The translations under genes and the position numbers were made by a program. DNA of 34,749 bases from Pelethousia sp034928145. GTDB taxonomy: Bacteria; Bacillota; Clostridia; Christensenellales; CAG-138. Position 1 is the stretch's first letter. Each line of letters opens with the position of its first letter. Below the pieces are notes generated by a model. It was given only the letters and a program-made list of their open reading frames with translations. It was not told the origin of the DNA and made no database searches. Location of the stretch: NCBI GenBank assembly GCA_034928145.1, contig JAYFPE010000054.1:1-34749 (forward strand), read 5' to 3'. Shown here in pieces: positions 23,354 through 30,854 of the stretch.

Positions 23354-23788
23354 CTACGTTTTCTTTACGGGCCGCCGGATGGAGATCAGGCGCTTCACAT
23401 CCGCAAGAACCGCTTCGTCGGTCACATGAATCATCATCCACCGGCTGCCGTTGAGGGCGCCGGCCTTTTCGTAGACCTCGCGCACATAGGCGCTGCAATG
23501 CCGAAGCGCCAGTTCCGCTTCCATGCGCTCCTTTTCGCCGAGCACGACCAGGGCGATGAAATAGCCTTCCATAGGATAAAGGGTGCAAAGGGAGCGGCCC
23601 GCCTTGCGGTATTTTATATTCCAACCTTTTTGGGCGGGGCAGCTACTATAGGAAAGCAGGGGCTCCTCGCCATAGGCCCCGCGCAAATAAGCGTTGATAT
23701 CCGCCCACAAGGCATTATGGATATAATCGCTGGTCTGTTCCTCCGTAGGCGCCGAATCCGGCCCGTAAAGCTGGCTCCAATCCATCAT
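23354..23788 (-). CDS. DUF3788 protein
   Basis: A 144-residue cytosolic protein. The DUF3788 pattern is clear: WSQLYGPDSAPTEEQTSDYI, then LWADINAYL, GWNIKYRKAGRSLCTLYPMEG, FIALVVLGEKE, and a C-terminal DEAVLADVKRLISIRRP. The function is unknown. The two adjacent ATG codons share one GGGAGGA site; a frame extending upstream to 23962 has no site. It stands alone between rbr and the liv operon. Confidence 0.88.
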   Translation of the reverse strand: MMDWSQLYGPDSAPTEEQTSDYIHNALWADINAYLRGAYGEEPLLSYSSCPAQKGWNIKYRKAGRSLCTLYPMEGYFIALVVLGEKERMEAELALRHCSAYVREVYEKAGALNGSRWMMIHVTDEAVLADVKRLISIRRPVKKT

Positions 23789-23948
23789 GTGTATCCTCCC
23801 CGCGCTTTTCTTTAGATAATCATACCAGAAAGCCATAGCCGCACCAACATTTAATTTAGCTGGGGATGAGGACAGGGGGTATTCCTGCATCCCATAATGC
23901 GGCAAAGCGATCCGCCATAGGAGCGCCATGCTCCCCACCCTGCAACCA

Positions 23949-23975
23949 GAAAAGTGCCGCATTACGGCACTTTTC
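23949..23975. terminator. terminator of the liv operon
   Basis: GAAAAGTGCCG (23949-23959) pairs with CGGCACTTTTC (23965-23975) over a five-base loop, 13 bases beyond the livF stop. The T run lies inside the stem on both strands, so it can act in either direction. Confidence 0.75.
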
Positions 23976-23988
23976 TGCTGATGGGGCT

Positions 23989-24687
23989 TTACCCGCCCAG
24001 ATACGCCTTCTTAATATCCTCGCTGTCGGCCAGCTCTGCGCCGGTGCCGCTCAGGGTGATGCGGCCGGTCTCCAGCACATAGGCGCGATCCGCCACCTCA
24101 AGGGCCATGCCCGCGTTTTGTTCCACCAAAAGGATGGTGGTGCCGGCTGCGTGCAGGGTTTTGATGATATCGAAAATCTGCTCCACCAGGATAGGCGCAA
24201 GGCCCATGGAGGGCTCATCCAGCATTAGCAGCTTAGGCGTGCTCATCAGGGCGCGGCCCATAGCCAGCATTTGCTGCTCGCCGCCCGAAAGGGTGCCGGC
24301 GATCTGGCTCTGGCGCTCTTTGAGGCGGGGGAAGCGCTCGAACACGCTCTCGATATCGGCTTTTGAAACCTCTTTTTTGGTGAAAGCGCCCATCTCGAGG
24401 TTTTCGAGTACGGTCATTTTAAGGAAGATGCGTCGGCCTTCGGGCACGTGCGCCAAGCCCTGGTGCACGATCTTGTGGGCCTCCATCTTGGAGATATCCT
24501 GGTCAAGGAAGGAGATGTTGCCGCTCTTGGAGCGGATCACGCCCGAGATCGTTTTGAGGATGGTGGATTTGCCCGCGCCGTTCGCGCCGATAAGGGAAAC
24601 AATTTCCCCTTCGTTCACGTGGAAGGAAACGCCTTTCACAGCGTGGATGTTGCCATAGAAAACGTGCATATCTTCGATTTTAAGCAT
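23989..24687 (-). CDS. livF: branched-chain amino acid ABC transporter ATPase LivF
   Basis: A 232-residue cytoplasmic ATPase. Walker A is GANGAGKST (34-42), the LivF-type segment LAHVPEGRRIFLKMTVLENLEMG follows, then signature LSGGEQQMLAMGRAL, Walker B LLMLDEPSMGLAP and the switch LLVEQN. It would pair with LivG under the LivHM permease. The ATG at 24687 has GGGAGGAG eight bases upstream and overlaps the livG end by eight bases. Last gene of the operon. Confidence 0.95.
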   Translation of the reverse strand: MLKIEDMHVFYGNIHAVKGVSFHVNEGEIVSLIGANGAGKSTILKTISGVIRSKSGNISFLDQDISKMEAHKIVHQGLAHVPEGRRIFLKMTVLENLEMGAFTKKEVSKADIESVFERFPRLKERQSQIAGTLSGGEQQMLAMGRALMSTPKLLMLDEPSMGLAPILVEQIFDIIKTLHAAGTTILLVEQNAGMALEVADRAYVLETGRITLSGTGAELADSEDIKKAYLGG

Positions 24688-25522
24688 CGCGCTGCGCTCC
24701 TCCCTTCTTGCCCAAGTAGGCTTCGATAACCACGGGGTTAGCCTTGATTTCCTCGGGGTCGCCCTTGGCGATGATGCGGCCATAGTTGAGCACGGCAATG
24801 CCCTCGCAAATGCCCATCACCAGGTTCATATCGTGCTCGATGAGCATAATGGCGATCTGGAAGGTATCGCGAATTTTGCGGATGTTCTCCATCAACTCGG
24901 CCGTTTCGGAAGGGTTCATGCCGGCCGCGGGCTCATCCAGCAGCATGATGCCCGGCTTGGTGGCCAGCGCGCGCACGATCTCCAGCCGCCGCTGCGCGCC
25001 GTAGGGCAGGCTGCCAGCCTTCCAGGAGGCCATATCCTGCATATCGAAGATGGAAAGCAGCTCCAGCGCCTGCTCGTGGGCCCTTTTCTCTTCCTGCCAA
25101 TAGGCGGGCAGGCGCAGGATGGACTGGCCCAGGTTGTAGACCGTGGCGTTATGCAGGCCGATCTTCACGTTATCCGCCACGGAGAGGTTCTTAAACAGGC
25201 GGATGTTTTGGAAGGTGCGGGCGATGCCCATTTTGTTGAGCTGGAAGGTTTTTTTGCCGGCCGTATCCTTGCCGTCGAGCAGGATCGAACCACGCGCAGG
25301 CTGATACACATTGGTGATCAGGTTGAACACGGTGGTCTTGCCGGCGCCATTGGGGCCGATCAGGCCCGCGATCTCCGTGCGGCCGATAGTGAGGTTGAAA
25401 TCATCCACCGCGCTCAGGCCGCCGAAATCGATGCCCAGGTGGCGGATATCCAGGATGGGCAGCTTGCCTAGATCCCGCTCTGGAATGAGGGCCGTGCTCG
25501 GCACGCGAACCAGTTTATCCAT
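24680..25522 (-). CDS. livG: branched-chain amino acid ABC transporter ATPase LivG
   Basis: A 280-residue ATPase. Walker A is GPNGAGKTT (56-64). The LivG hallmarks GIARTFQNIRLFKNLSVADNV, SLPYGAQRRLEIVRALA (its divergent signature) and IMLLDEPAAGMNPSE are present, with IEHDMNLVM as the switch. The N-terminal 24 residues before the first strand are longer than usual. The ATG at 25522 overlaps the livM stop by eight bases; a GTG at 25531 is an alternative start. Confidence 0.95.
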   Translation of the reverse strand: MDKLVRVPSTALIPERDLGKLPILDIRHLGIDFGGLSAVDDFNLTIGRTEIAGLIGPNGAGKTTVFNLITNVYQPARGSILLDGKDTAGKKTFQLNKMGIARTFQNIRLFKNLSVADNVKIGLHNATVYNLGQSILRLPAYWQEEKRAHEQALELLSIFDMQDMASWKAGSLPYGAQRRLEIVRALATKPGIMLLDEPAAGMNPSETAELMENIRKIRDTFQIAIMLIEHDMNLVMGICEGIAVLNYGRIIAKGDPEEIKANPVVIEAYLGKKGGAQRDA

Positions 25523-26546
25523 TTGCGCCACCCGCCTTCTTTTCTTTCTTTCGCGCCCGCAGCCAGCCGCTGTTGATGAGCTTTTCCAATAAGCGGCTCA
25601 TGGAGAAATCATAGGTGCCCATCAGGCCCGAAGGCTTGAAGATCATCACTATGATCAGCAGCACGGAGTAGATAACCATGCGATAGGTATTGAGGGCTTG
25701 CAGCGCCAGGGGCAGGCTGGTGAGCACGGCTGCGGCGATTACCGAGCCGATCATCGAGCCCATACCACCCAGCACCACCATCACCAGGATGTTGATGGAG
25801 GCCATGAAATCGAAGCTCTTGGGGGTCAGCAGGCCCTGATAGCCCGCGTACAGAGCCCCGGCCACACCCGCGAAGAAAGCGGACACAGCAAAGGCAAGCA
25901 CTTTATAATAGGTAATGTTGATGCCGCAGCTCTCGGCGGCGATCTCGTTCTCGCGAATGGAGAGGATGGCCCGGCCATGGCGGGATTTCATCATCATATG
26001 GATGATGAGGCAGGTAAACACCACCGCCAGGAATACCACCAGGAAAGTGGAATGCTTGGGGATGCCCATCAGGCCCGGGGTGCCGCCGGTGAGATCTGGT
26101 AGGTTGATGATGCAAACGCGGATAATCTCGCCAAAGCCCAAGGTGATGATCGCAAGATAATCGCCCCGCAGGCGAAGGGCCGGAAGGCCGATCAGCACAC
26201 CGAAGATGGCCGCTACCACGCCCGCGAGCAGCAGGCCCAGCAGAATGGCCAGGGGCTCGGGGAGGGAGGAGGCCGCGCCGCCTTTCCAGAAGATGGCGCC
26301 GGCGTAAGCGCCCACGGCCATGAAGCCCGCGTGGCCCAGGGGAAGCTGGCCGAGGTAGCCGGTAACGATGTTGAGGGAAACAGCCAGGATGATATAGATG
26401 CCCACCTGCAGCACAACAGAGCTTTGCGCCCGGTTGATCATGCCGCCCGAAACCAGAATATTGCCCAGGATCAGGAAAGCGGCGGTCAGCGCCGTGTTGA
26501 TAAGGTAGCGCACAGGTATAGGGATGCGTTTATAAGTTTGCTTCAT
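25515..26546 (-). CDS. livM: branched-chain amino acid ABC transporter permease LivM
   Basis: A 343-residue permease with about eight to ten hydrophobic segments. Typical parts: LNIVTGYLGQLPLGHAGFMAVGAYAGAI, GLPALRLRGDYLAIITLGFGEIIR and the late MVVLGGMGSMIGSVIAAAVLT. A long AAGGAGG site precedes the ATG. It would form the membrane channel with LivH. Confidence 0.95.
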   Translation of the reverse strand: MKQTYKRIPIPVRYLINTALTAAFLILGNILVSGGMINRAQSSVVLQVGIYIILAVSLNIVTGYLGQLPLGHAGFMAVGAYAGAIFWKGGAASSLPEPLAILLGLLLAGVVAAIFGVLIGLPALRLRGDYLAIITLGFGEIIRVCIINLPDLTGGTPGLMGIPKHSTFLVVFLAVVFTCLIIHMMMKSRHGRAILSIRENEIAAESCGINITYYKVLAFAVSAFFAGVAGALYAGYQGLLTPKSFDFMASINILVMVVLGGMGSMIGSVIAAAVLTSLPLALQALNTYRMVIYSVLLIIVMIFKPSGLMGTYDFSMSRLLEKLINSGWLRARKKEKKAGGANG

Positions 26547-26559
26547 GCGGCTCGCCTCC

Positions 26560-27438
26560 TTAAACCTTTTCCGTCATACTTGCGCCCATGAAGCCTGTGG
26601 GCTTGATGAGCAGCACCACGATCAGCACCGCGAACACCACCGCATCCGTCCAGGCGGAGAGGCCGATGGAGGTGACCAGCACCTCGGCCAGGCCGATGGC
26701 AAAGCCGCCGACCATGGCCCCCTGGATGGAGCCGATACCGCCTAGCACGGCGGCCACAAAGGCCTTAAGGCCCAGCAGCGAACCCATGGTGGGGTTGACG
26801 ATGGGATAGCGGCAGCAATAGAGGATGGAGCCGATGCCCGCAAGGGCCGAGCCGATCACAAAGGTATAGGTGATGGTATTGTTCACATTGATGCCCATCA
26901 GCTGGGCCGCTTCGGGATCTTCGCTTACGGCGCGCATGGCCTTGCCCATCTTGGTCTTTTTCACCAGGAAGGCCAGGGCGATCATGGCCAACATAGCCAC
27001 GGCCAGCGTGACCACAATGTTGAGGCTGATGGATAACCCGCCCAGCTTCCAGGTAACGGCGGGGATGATCTCCGTGCTGGGGAAGGATTGGGTGTTGGCC
27101 GTGAAGATGAGCTGCGCAAGGTTTTGCAGCAGCAGGGAAACGCCGATGGCCGTGATCAGCAGCGAGATGCGGGGGGCCTGGCGCAGAGGCTTGTAGGCTA
27201 CCTTCTCAATAACAACGGCCAGCACCACGCACCCGGCAACCGTGGCGATCACGGCTAGATAGGGGTTGGAGCTGGCCATGAAGGAGATGAGGGCGAAATA
27301 GCCGCCCATCATAATGATATCGCCGTGGGCGAAGTTGAGCAGCATAATGATGCCATACACCATGCTGTACCCCAGCGCCACCAGCGCATAAATGCTGCCC
27401 AGTTGCAGCCCGTTTATCAATTGCGATAAAAATAGCAT
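26560..27438 (-). CDS. livH: branched-chain amino acid ABC transporter permease LivH
   Basis: A 292-residue permease. GLQLGSIYALVALGYSMVYGIIMLLNFAHGDIIMMG at the start, RAVSEDPEAAQLMGIN in the coupling loop and AFVAAVLGGIGSIQGAMVGG later are LivH features. The ATG at 27438 has GGAAAGGA upstream; an extended frame to 27477 lacks support. It is separated from livJ by 134 bases with two hairpins. Confidence 0.95.
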   Translation of the reverse strand: MLFLSQLINGLQLGSIYALVALGYSMVYGIIMLLNFAHGDIIMMGGYFALISFMASSNPYLAVIATVAGCVVLAVVIEKVAYKPLRQAPRISLLITAIGVSLLLQNLAQLIFTANTQSFPSTEIIPAVTWKLGGLSISLNIVVTLAVAMLAMIALAFLVKKTKMGKAMRAVSEDPEAAQLMGINVNNTITYTFVIGSALAGIGSILYCCRYPIVNPTMGSLLGLKAFVAAVLGGIGSIQGAMVGGFAIGLAEVLVTSIGLSAWTDAVVFAVLIVVLLIKPTGFMGASMTEKV

Positions 27439-27466
27439 AGTGGATTCCTTTCCCGCCAAATAAGCG

Positions 27467-27533
27467 CGGCATGGCAAATGCTATGACCCCATTTGCTATG
27501 CCGTGCTGTGCGGGGGAACCGGAGTTCCCCCGC
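27467..27533 (-). other. two strong hairpins between livJ and livH
   Basis: A 14-bp stem (27467-27480 with 27490-27503) and a 9-bp GC-rich stem (27510-27518 with 27525-27533) stand in tandem without T runs. In liv-type operons such structures often protect the binding-protein mRNA end and reduce permease expression; that reading is inferred. Confidence 0.55.
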
Positions 27534-27572
27534 ATGCAGCGGCTTAAAGATTATGCGCCTTGGGCGCGGCTT

Positions 27573-28745
27573 TTAATACTTGCCCCAGAAAGCGGCCTCT
27601 CCGCCCTTGATGTTGATGATGGCGGCGGTCTTTTCGGGGTTGTTGAATTCGTCATAGGTCACATGGCCGGTGACGCAATCCATATCGGTGGCATTGAGGG
27701 CTTCGATGATGGCGGCTTTGTATTCGTCGGAACCGACTTTCGCGCCCTTTGCATCCGCCTTGGTCAGCGCGTCATACATGATCATGGCAGCGTCATAGCC
27801 CTGCGCGGCAAACATATTCGGGGAGGAGCTATACTTGGTCTCATAGTTTTTCACGAAGGTCTGCACGGCTTCGGAGGTATCCTGGGTGGAGTAACCGGAG
27901 CAGTAGTACGCGCCCTCGAGCAGGGAAGCATCGGTCACGACCTCCAGCACGCTGTCCCAGCCATCCGCGCCCAGCATGGTAGCGGTAAGGCCGGCGGCGC
28001 TGGCCTGCTGCGCAACGAGCGCAACCACGATATAGTAATCGGGAACGAAGAGAACATCGGGGTTTTTGGCGGCGATGTTGGTCAGCTGGCTCTGGAACTC
28101 GGTAGCGCCGTCGGCAAAGCTCTCCGTGGCGACGATTTCGAGGCCCAGGGCGGCGGCCTGCTGCTGGAAGGACTCGGACAGGCCGATGGAATAATCGGAG
28201 CCGGTATTGAAGAGGACGGCGGCAGTCTTTGCGCTCAGCTTCTCGCTGGCAAAGGAGGCCATCTTGTTGCCCTGGAAGGGATCGATGAAGCAGGAGCGGA
28301 ACATATTCTCATAGACTGCGCCGGTATCCTGATCCACAGTAACGGCGGCTGCGGTAGCGGAGGCGGTGATCATGGGCATGTTATCAGCCTGGCTCTCCAC
28401 AACAACGGCCACGGTGGGGGCTGTGGTCACATCGCCGATGATGGCGGTGACGCCCTGATCCACCAGGGAGTTATAGCCGGTAACGGCCTTGGCGCTGTCG
28501 CCTTCTTCGTCATACTCGACCAGCTCGATCTGCTTGCCGTTGATGCCGCCTTTGGCGTTAAGCTCTTCGGTATACATACGAACGCCGTTGGCCACTGCCT
28601 GGCCGTATTCGGCCACGGCGCCAGTCAGCGGGGCCAGCATACCGACCTTAATGGTGCCGCCGGAGGAGGCGGCGGGGGAGGAACAGCCTGCGAAGCAGGC
28701 CAGCGCCATCATCAGGGCAACTGCGGTGCATACGAACTTCTTCAT
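27573..28745 (-). CDS. livJ: branched-chain amino acid-binding lipoprotein (LivJ/K family)
   Basis: A 390-residue periplasmic-binding-protein type I. The lipoprotein signal is MKKFVCTAVALMMALACFAGC with lipobox FAGC, then an Ala/Ser/Gly linker. The mature part starts TIKVGMLAPLTGAVAEYGQAVANGV, with IIGDVTTAPTVAV and the hinge region typical of Leu/Ile/Val-binding proteins. An AAGGAG site precedes the ATG at 28745. Ligand class is assigned by the surrounding liv genes; other amino acids or short amides are possible. Confidence 0.93.
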   Translation of the reverse strand: MKKFVCTAVALMMALACFAGCSSPAASSGGTIKVGMLAPLTGAVAEYGQAVANGVRMYTEELNAKGGINGKQIELVEYDEEGDSAKAVTGYNSLVDQGVTAIIGDVTTAPTVAVVVESQADNMPMITASATAAAVTVDQDTGAVYENMFRSCFIDPFQGNKMASFASEKLSAKTAAVLFNTGSDYSIGLSESFQQQAAALGLEIVATESFADGATEFQSQLTNIAAKNPDVLFVPDYYIVVALVAQQASAAGLTATMLGADGWDSVLEVVTDASLLEGAYYCSGYSTQDTSEAVQTFVKNYETKYSSSPNMFAAQGYDAAMIMYDALTKADAKGAKVGSDEYKAAIIEALNATDMDCVTGHVTYDEFNNPEKTAAIINIKGGEAAFWGKY

Positions 28746-28787
28746 GTTTTTATTCTCCTTTTCCAATTTTACACTTTTATACCTAAA

Positions 28788-28815
28788 AGCGGCTCCGCCT
28801 TTGAACGGAGCCGCT
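28788..28815 (-). terminator. hairpin between the small membrane protein gene and livJ
   Basis: AGCGGCTCCG pairs with CGGAGCCGCT (28788-28797 with 28806-28815). Leftward it is followed by TTTAGG, a weak terminator that may attenuate transcription from the promoter at 29112-29140 into livJ. No clear separate promoter for livJ was seen in the 87-base gap. Confidence 0.5.
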
Positions 28816-28832
28816 AAAGTATACAAACTTTG

Positions 28833-29066
28833 CTAGGCTACAGTTCTCAGACGGGGTGGCGTGCTGCGTACCAGGAGGCTAATCAGAATGACCAGGCTAA
28901 GGCTGAGGAGGCGTACAATGCCAATAATGCCGCAAATAATAATGGACACCGCAAGAGCGATGCCCAGAACGATAACCAGAGAAGAGGAATCCGCCGTAAA
29001 GGTAGCGCCACAAGACGCACCCTGTTGTGCGCCAAAAGAGGTATCGGCGGCAAAACGCTTGGTCAT
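28833..29066 (-). CDS. small membrane protein of unknown function
   Basis: A 77-residue protein I do not recognise. A polar N-terminal 28 residues (MTKRFAADTSFGAQQGASCG) precede one long or two short hydrophobic segments (about 29-66) and a basic tail (RSTPPRLRTVA). A strong GAAAGGAG site and a consensus-like promoter argue that it is real. It lies upstream of livJ on the same strand, separated by a weak terminator hairpin, so it may be co-transcribed with the transporter. It could be a small transporter-associated protein or an unrelated stress peptide. Confidence 0.65.
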   Translation of the reverse strand: MTKRFAADTSFGAQQGASCGATFTADSSSLVIVLGIALAVSIIICGIIGIVRLLSLSLVILISLLVRSTPPRLRTVA

Positions 29067-29111
29067 TGTGTGCTCCTTTCCTCGGCGAAACCGAAAACTA
29101 ATGTTGGGCCA

Positions 29112-29140
29112 ATGATAGCACAGGGAAAAATAAAAGTCAA
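29112..29140 (-). promoter_or_regulatory. promoter of the small membrane protein gene (and perhaps liv)
   Basis: On the minus strand TTGACT (29135-29140), 17 bases, TATCAT (29112-29117). Confidence 0.65.
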
Positions 29141-29229
29141 TACATCAATATATTATTTTTTATTTCTTCGTTTGGTGAATAGAAATAACATCCTAATGGA
29201 GAGCCTCTCTCGTAATCCGGCGCTGTGAA

Positions 29230-29256
29230 GCCCGGCAAGCCGGGCAAAGGCTTGCC
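29230..29256 (+). other. two mutually exclusive hairpins in the MATE gene leader
   Basis: GCCCGGC/GCCGGGC (29230-29236 with 29239-29245) and GGCAAGCC/GGCTTGCC (29234-29241 with 29249-29256, then TTTAAG) share bases and cannot form together. Further small stems follow at about 29307-29320 and 29332-29345. No known riboswitch was recognised, and no promoter for the MATE gene was assigned with confidence. Confidence 0.35.
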
Positions 29257-29373
29257 TTTAAGCCGCGTTTATGCTACCGTATAAGACGAAAATATCGCAA
29301 TTCACGCCGAAAAACGGCGGAATGCGCTGATCGGGGCAGGCCCCGAATAAAAGAACGGAGGCTATGCCGCGCC

Positions 29374-30783
29374 TTGGCTGAGCAGATGCACCAAACTAGC
29401 AAAAGTAAGTATGAAGTGGATATGTCCCGCGGGCCGCTTCTTAAAAAAATACTCCTTTACGCATTGCCGTTGATCGCTACGGGCCTTTTGCAGTTGCTCT
29501 ATAACGCGGCGGATATCGTGGTGGTGGGCCGCTATACAGGCAGCACGGCTGTGGCGGCTGTGGGATCTACCTCCAGTTTGGTCAACCTGGTCGTCAATTT
29601 GTTCATGAACCTTTCTGTGGGCGTGAGCGTAGCGATCGCCCAAAGCTATGGCGCGAAGGACTATACCGCTATGAACCAAACGGTGCATACGGCCTTTTTG
29701 CTGAGCTTGATCGTGGGCGTGGCCGTGGGGGCTTTCGGCTTTTTTGCCTCCCGCTCTATGCTGGTGCTGATGGATTCACCGGCGGATGTGCTGGAGCTTT
29801 CAGCCCTGTATCTTCGCATCTTCTTTTTGAGCATGCCCGCTACCACGGTGTATAACTTCGGCGCGGCCATCCTGCGGGCTGTGGGCAATACCCGCCAACC
29901 CCTATATTACCTCTCGATTGCCGGCATCCTTAATATCGCGCTCAACCTATTTTTAGTCATCCGTTTCCAGATGGGCGTGGCGGGCGTGGCTATTGCCACG
30001 GTCATTGCCCAATATGCATCTGCCATTCTCATCACGGCCTGCCTGATGCGCACGGAAGGCCCGCTCCAGCTCCATCTCAAGAGCCTACGTCTGCATGGGG
30101 ACAAGGTATGGGCCATTTTCCGCATCGGCCTGCCCGCAGGGCTGCAAAGCATGGTGTTTTCCATCTCCAATGTGGTGATCCAATCCTCCATCAATTCCTT
30201 CGGTTCCATAGCCATGGCCGGCAGCGCCGCTTCCAACAATCTGGAAGGTTTCAACTACACGGCGATGAACAGTGTGGCCCAGGCCACCCTCACCTTTACC
30301 GGGCAAAACGTGGGTGCAAAGCAGCATCGGCGCATCCACGAGGTGGTGCGCATCTGCATGGTACTCGTGCTGGTCATTGGGGTAGCCCTGGGGGCGGCCT
30401 GTATCGCTTTTAGCGGCCCGCTGCTGCGCATCTACCTGCCGACGGACCCGCAGGCCGTGGCCTATGGGGCACAGCGCCTGTTGATCATCAGCGCCACCTA
30501 TTTTTTTATGGGCCTGATCGACGTGCTGGTGGGGGCCATGCGGGGCATGGGTTCCTCCTTTACGCCCATGCTGGTGGTGCTTGTCGGCGCCTGTGGCCTG
30601 CGGCTCGTTTGGGTCTATACCATGTTTGCTGCGCAGCGCACCTTGCAGATGCTCTACTTCTCCTACCCGGCCTCCTGGATCGTCACCTTCCTCATCGAGC
30701 TGGTCTTTTACTTTATCGTTTACAAAAGGCTGCTCAAGCGCGGCGCGCCGGAAGCGGGCGAGCGGATTCCAATGGAACTATAA
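29374..30783 (+). CDS. MATE family multidrug/metabolite exporter
   Basis: A 469-residue (from the TTG) membrane protein with about twelve transmembrane helices in two MatE halves. Family features: PLLKKILLYALPLIATGLLQLLYNAADIVVVGRYTG at the start, YGAKDYTAMNQTV, and the second-half FNYTAMNSVAQATLTFTGQNVGAKQHRRI. It would export cationic compounds using Na+ or H+; the substrate is unknown. The start is uncertain: GGAGG lies 12 bases before this TTG, and an ATG at 29386 is possible. The same site would best serve a five-codon frame (29364-29381) that overlaps the TTG. Confidence 0.88.
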   Translation: MAEQMHQTSKSKYEVDMSRGPLLKKILLYALPLIATGLLQLLYNAADIVVVGRYTGSTAVAAVGSTSSLVNLVVNLFMNLSVGVSVAIAQSYGAKDYTAMNQTVHTAFLLSLIVGVAVGAFGFFASRSMLVLMDSPADVLELSALYLRIFFLSMPATTVYNFGAAILRAVGNTRQPLYYLSIAGILNIALNLFLVIRFQMGVAGVAIATVIAQYASAILITACLMRTEGPLQLHLKSLRLHGDKVWAIFRIGLPAGLQSMVFSISNVVIQSSINSFGSIAMAGSAASNNLEGFNYTAMNSVAQATLTFTGQNVGAKQHRRIHEVVRICMVLVLVIGVALGAACIAFSGPLLRIYLPTDPQAVAYGAQRLLIISATYFFMGLIDVLVGAMRGMGSSFTPMLVVLVGACGLRLVWVYTMFAAQRTLQMLYFSYPASWIVTFLIELVFYFIVYKRLLKRGAPEAGERIPMEL

Positions 30784-30804
30784 ATGTAATCTACTGCACA
30801 TAAG

Positions 30805-30838
30805 AAAGGCCGCCCCGGAAGCCCCGGAGCGGCCTTTT
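30805..30838. terminator. bidirectional terminator between MATE and the P-type ATPase gene
   Basis: AAAGGCCGCCCCGG pairs with the CCCGGAGCGGCCTTT arm (one mismatch, four-base loop) and has T-rich flanks on both sides. It serves both convergent genes. Confidence 0.85.
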
Positions 30839-30854
30839 GTATTGCTTATCTTGC

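Noticed and set aside
29281..29373. Guanidine, PreQ1 or other known riboswitch before the MATE gene.
   Set aside because: The small stems there do not carry the conserved loops of these classes.
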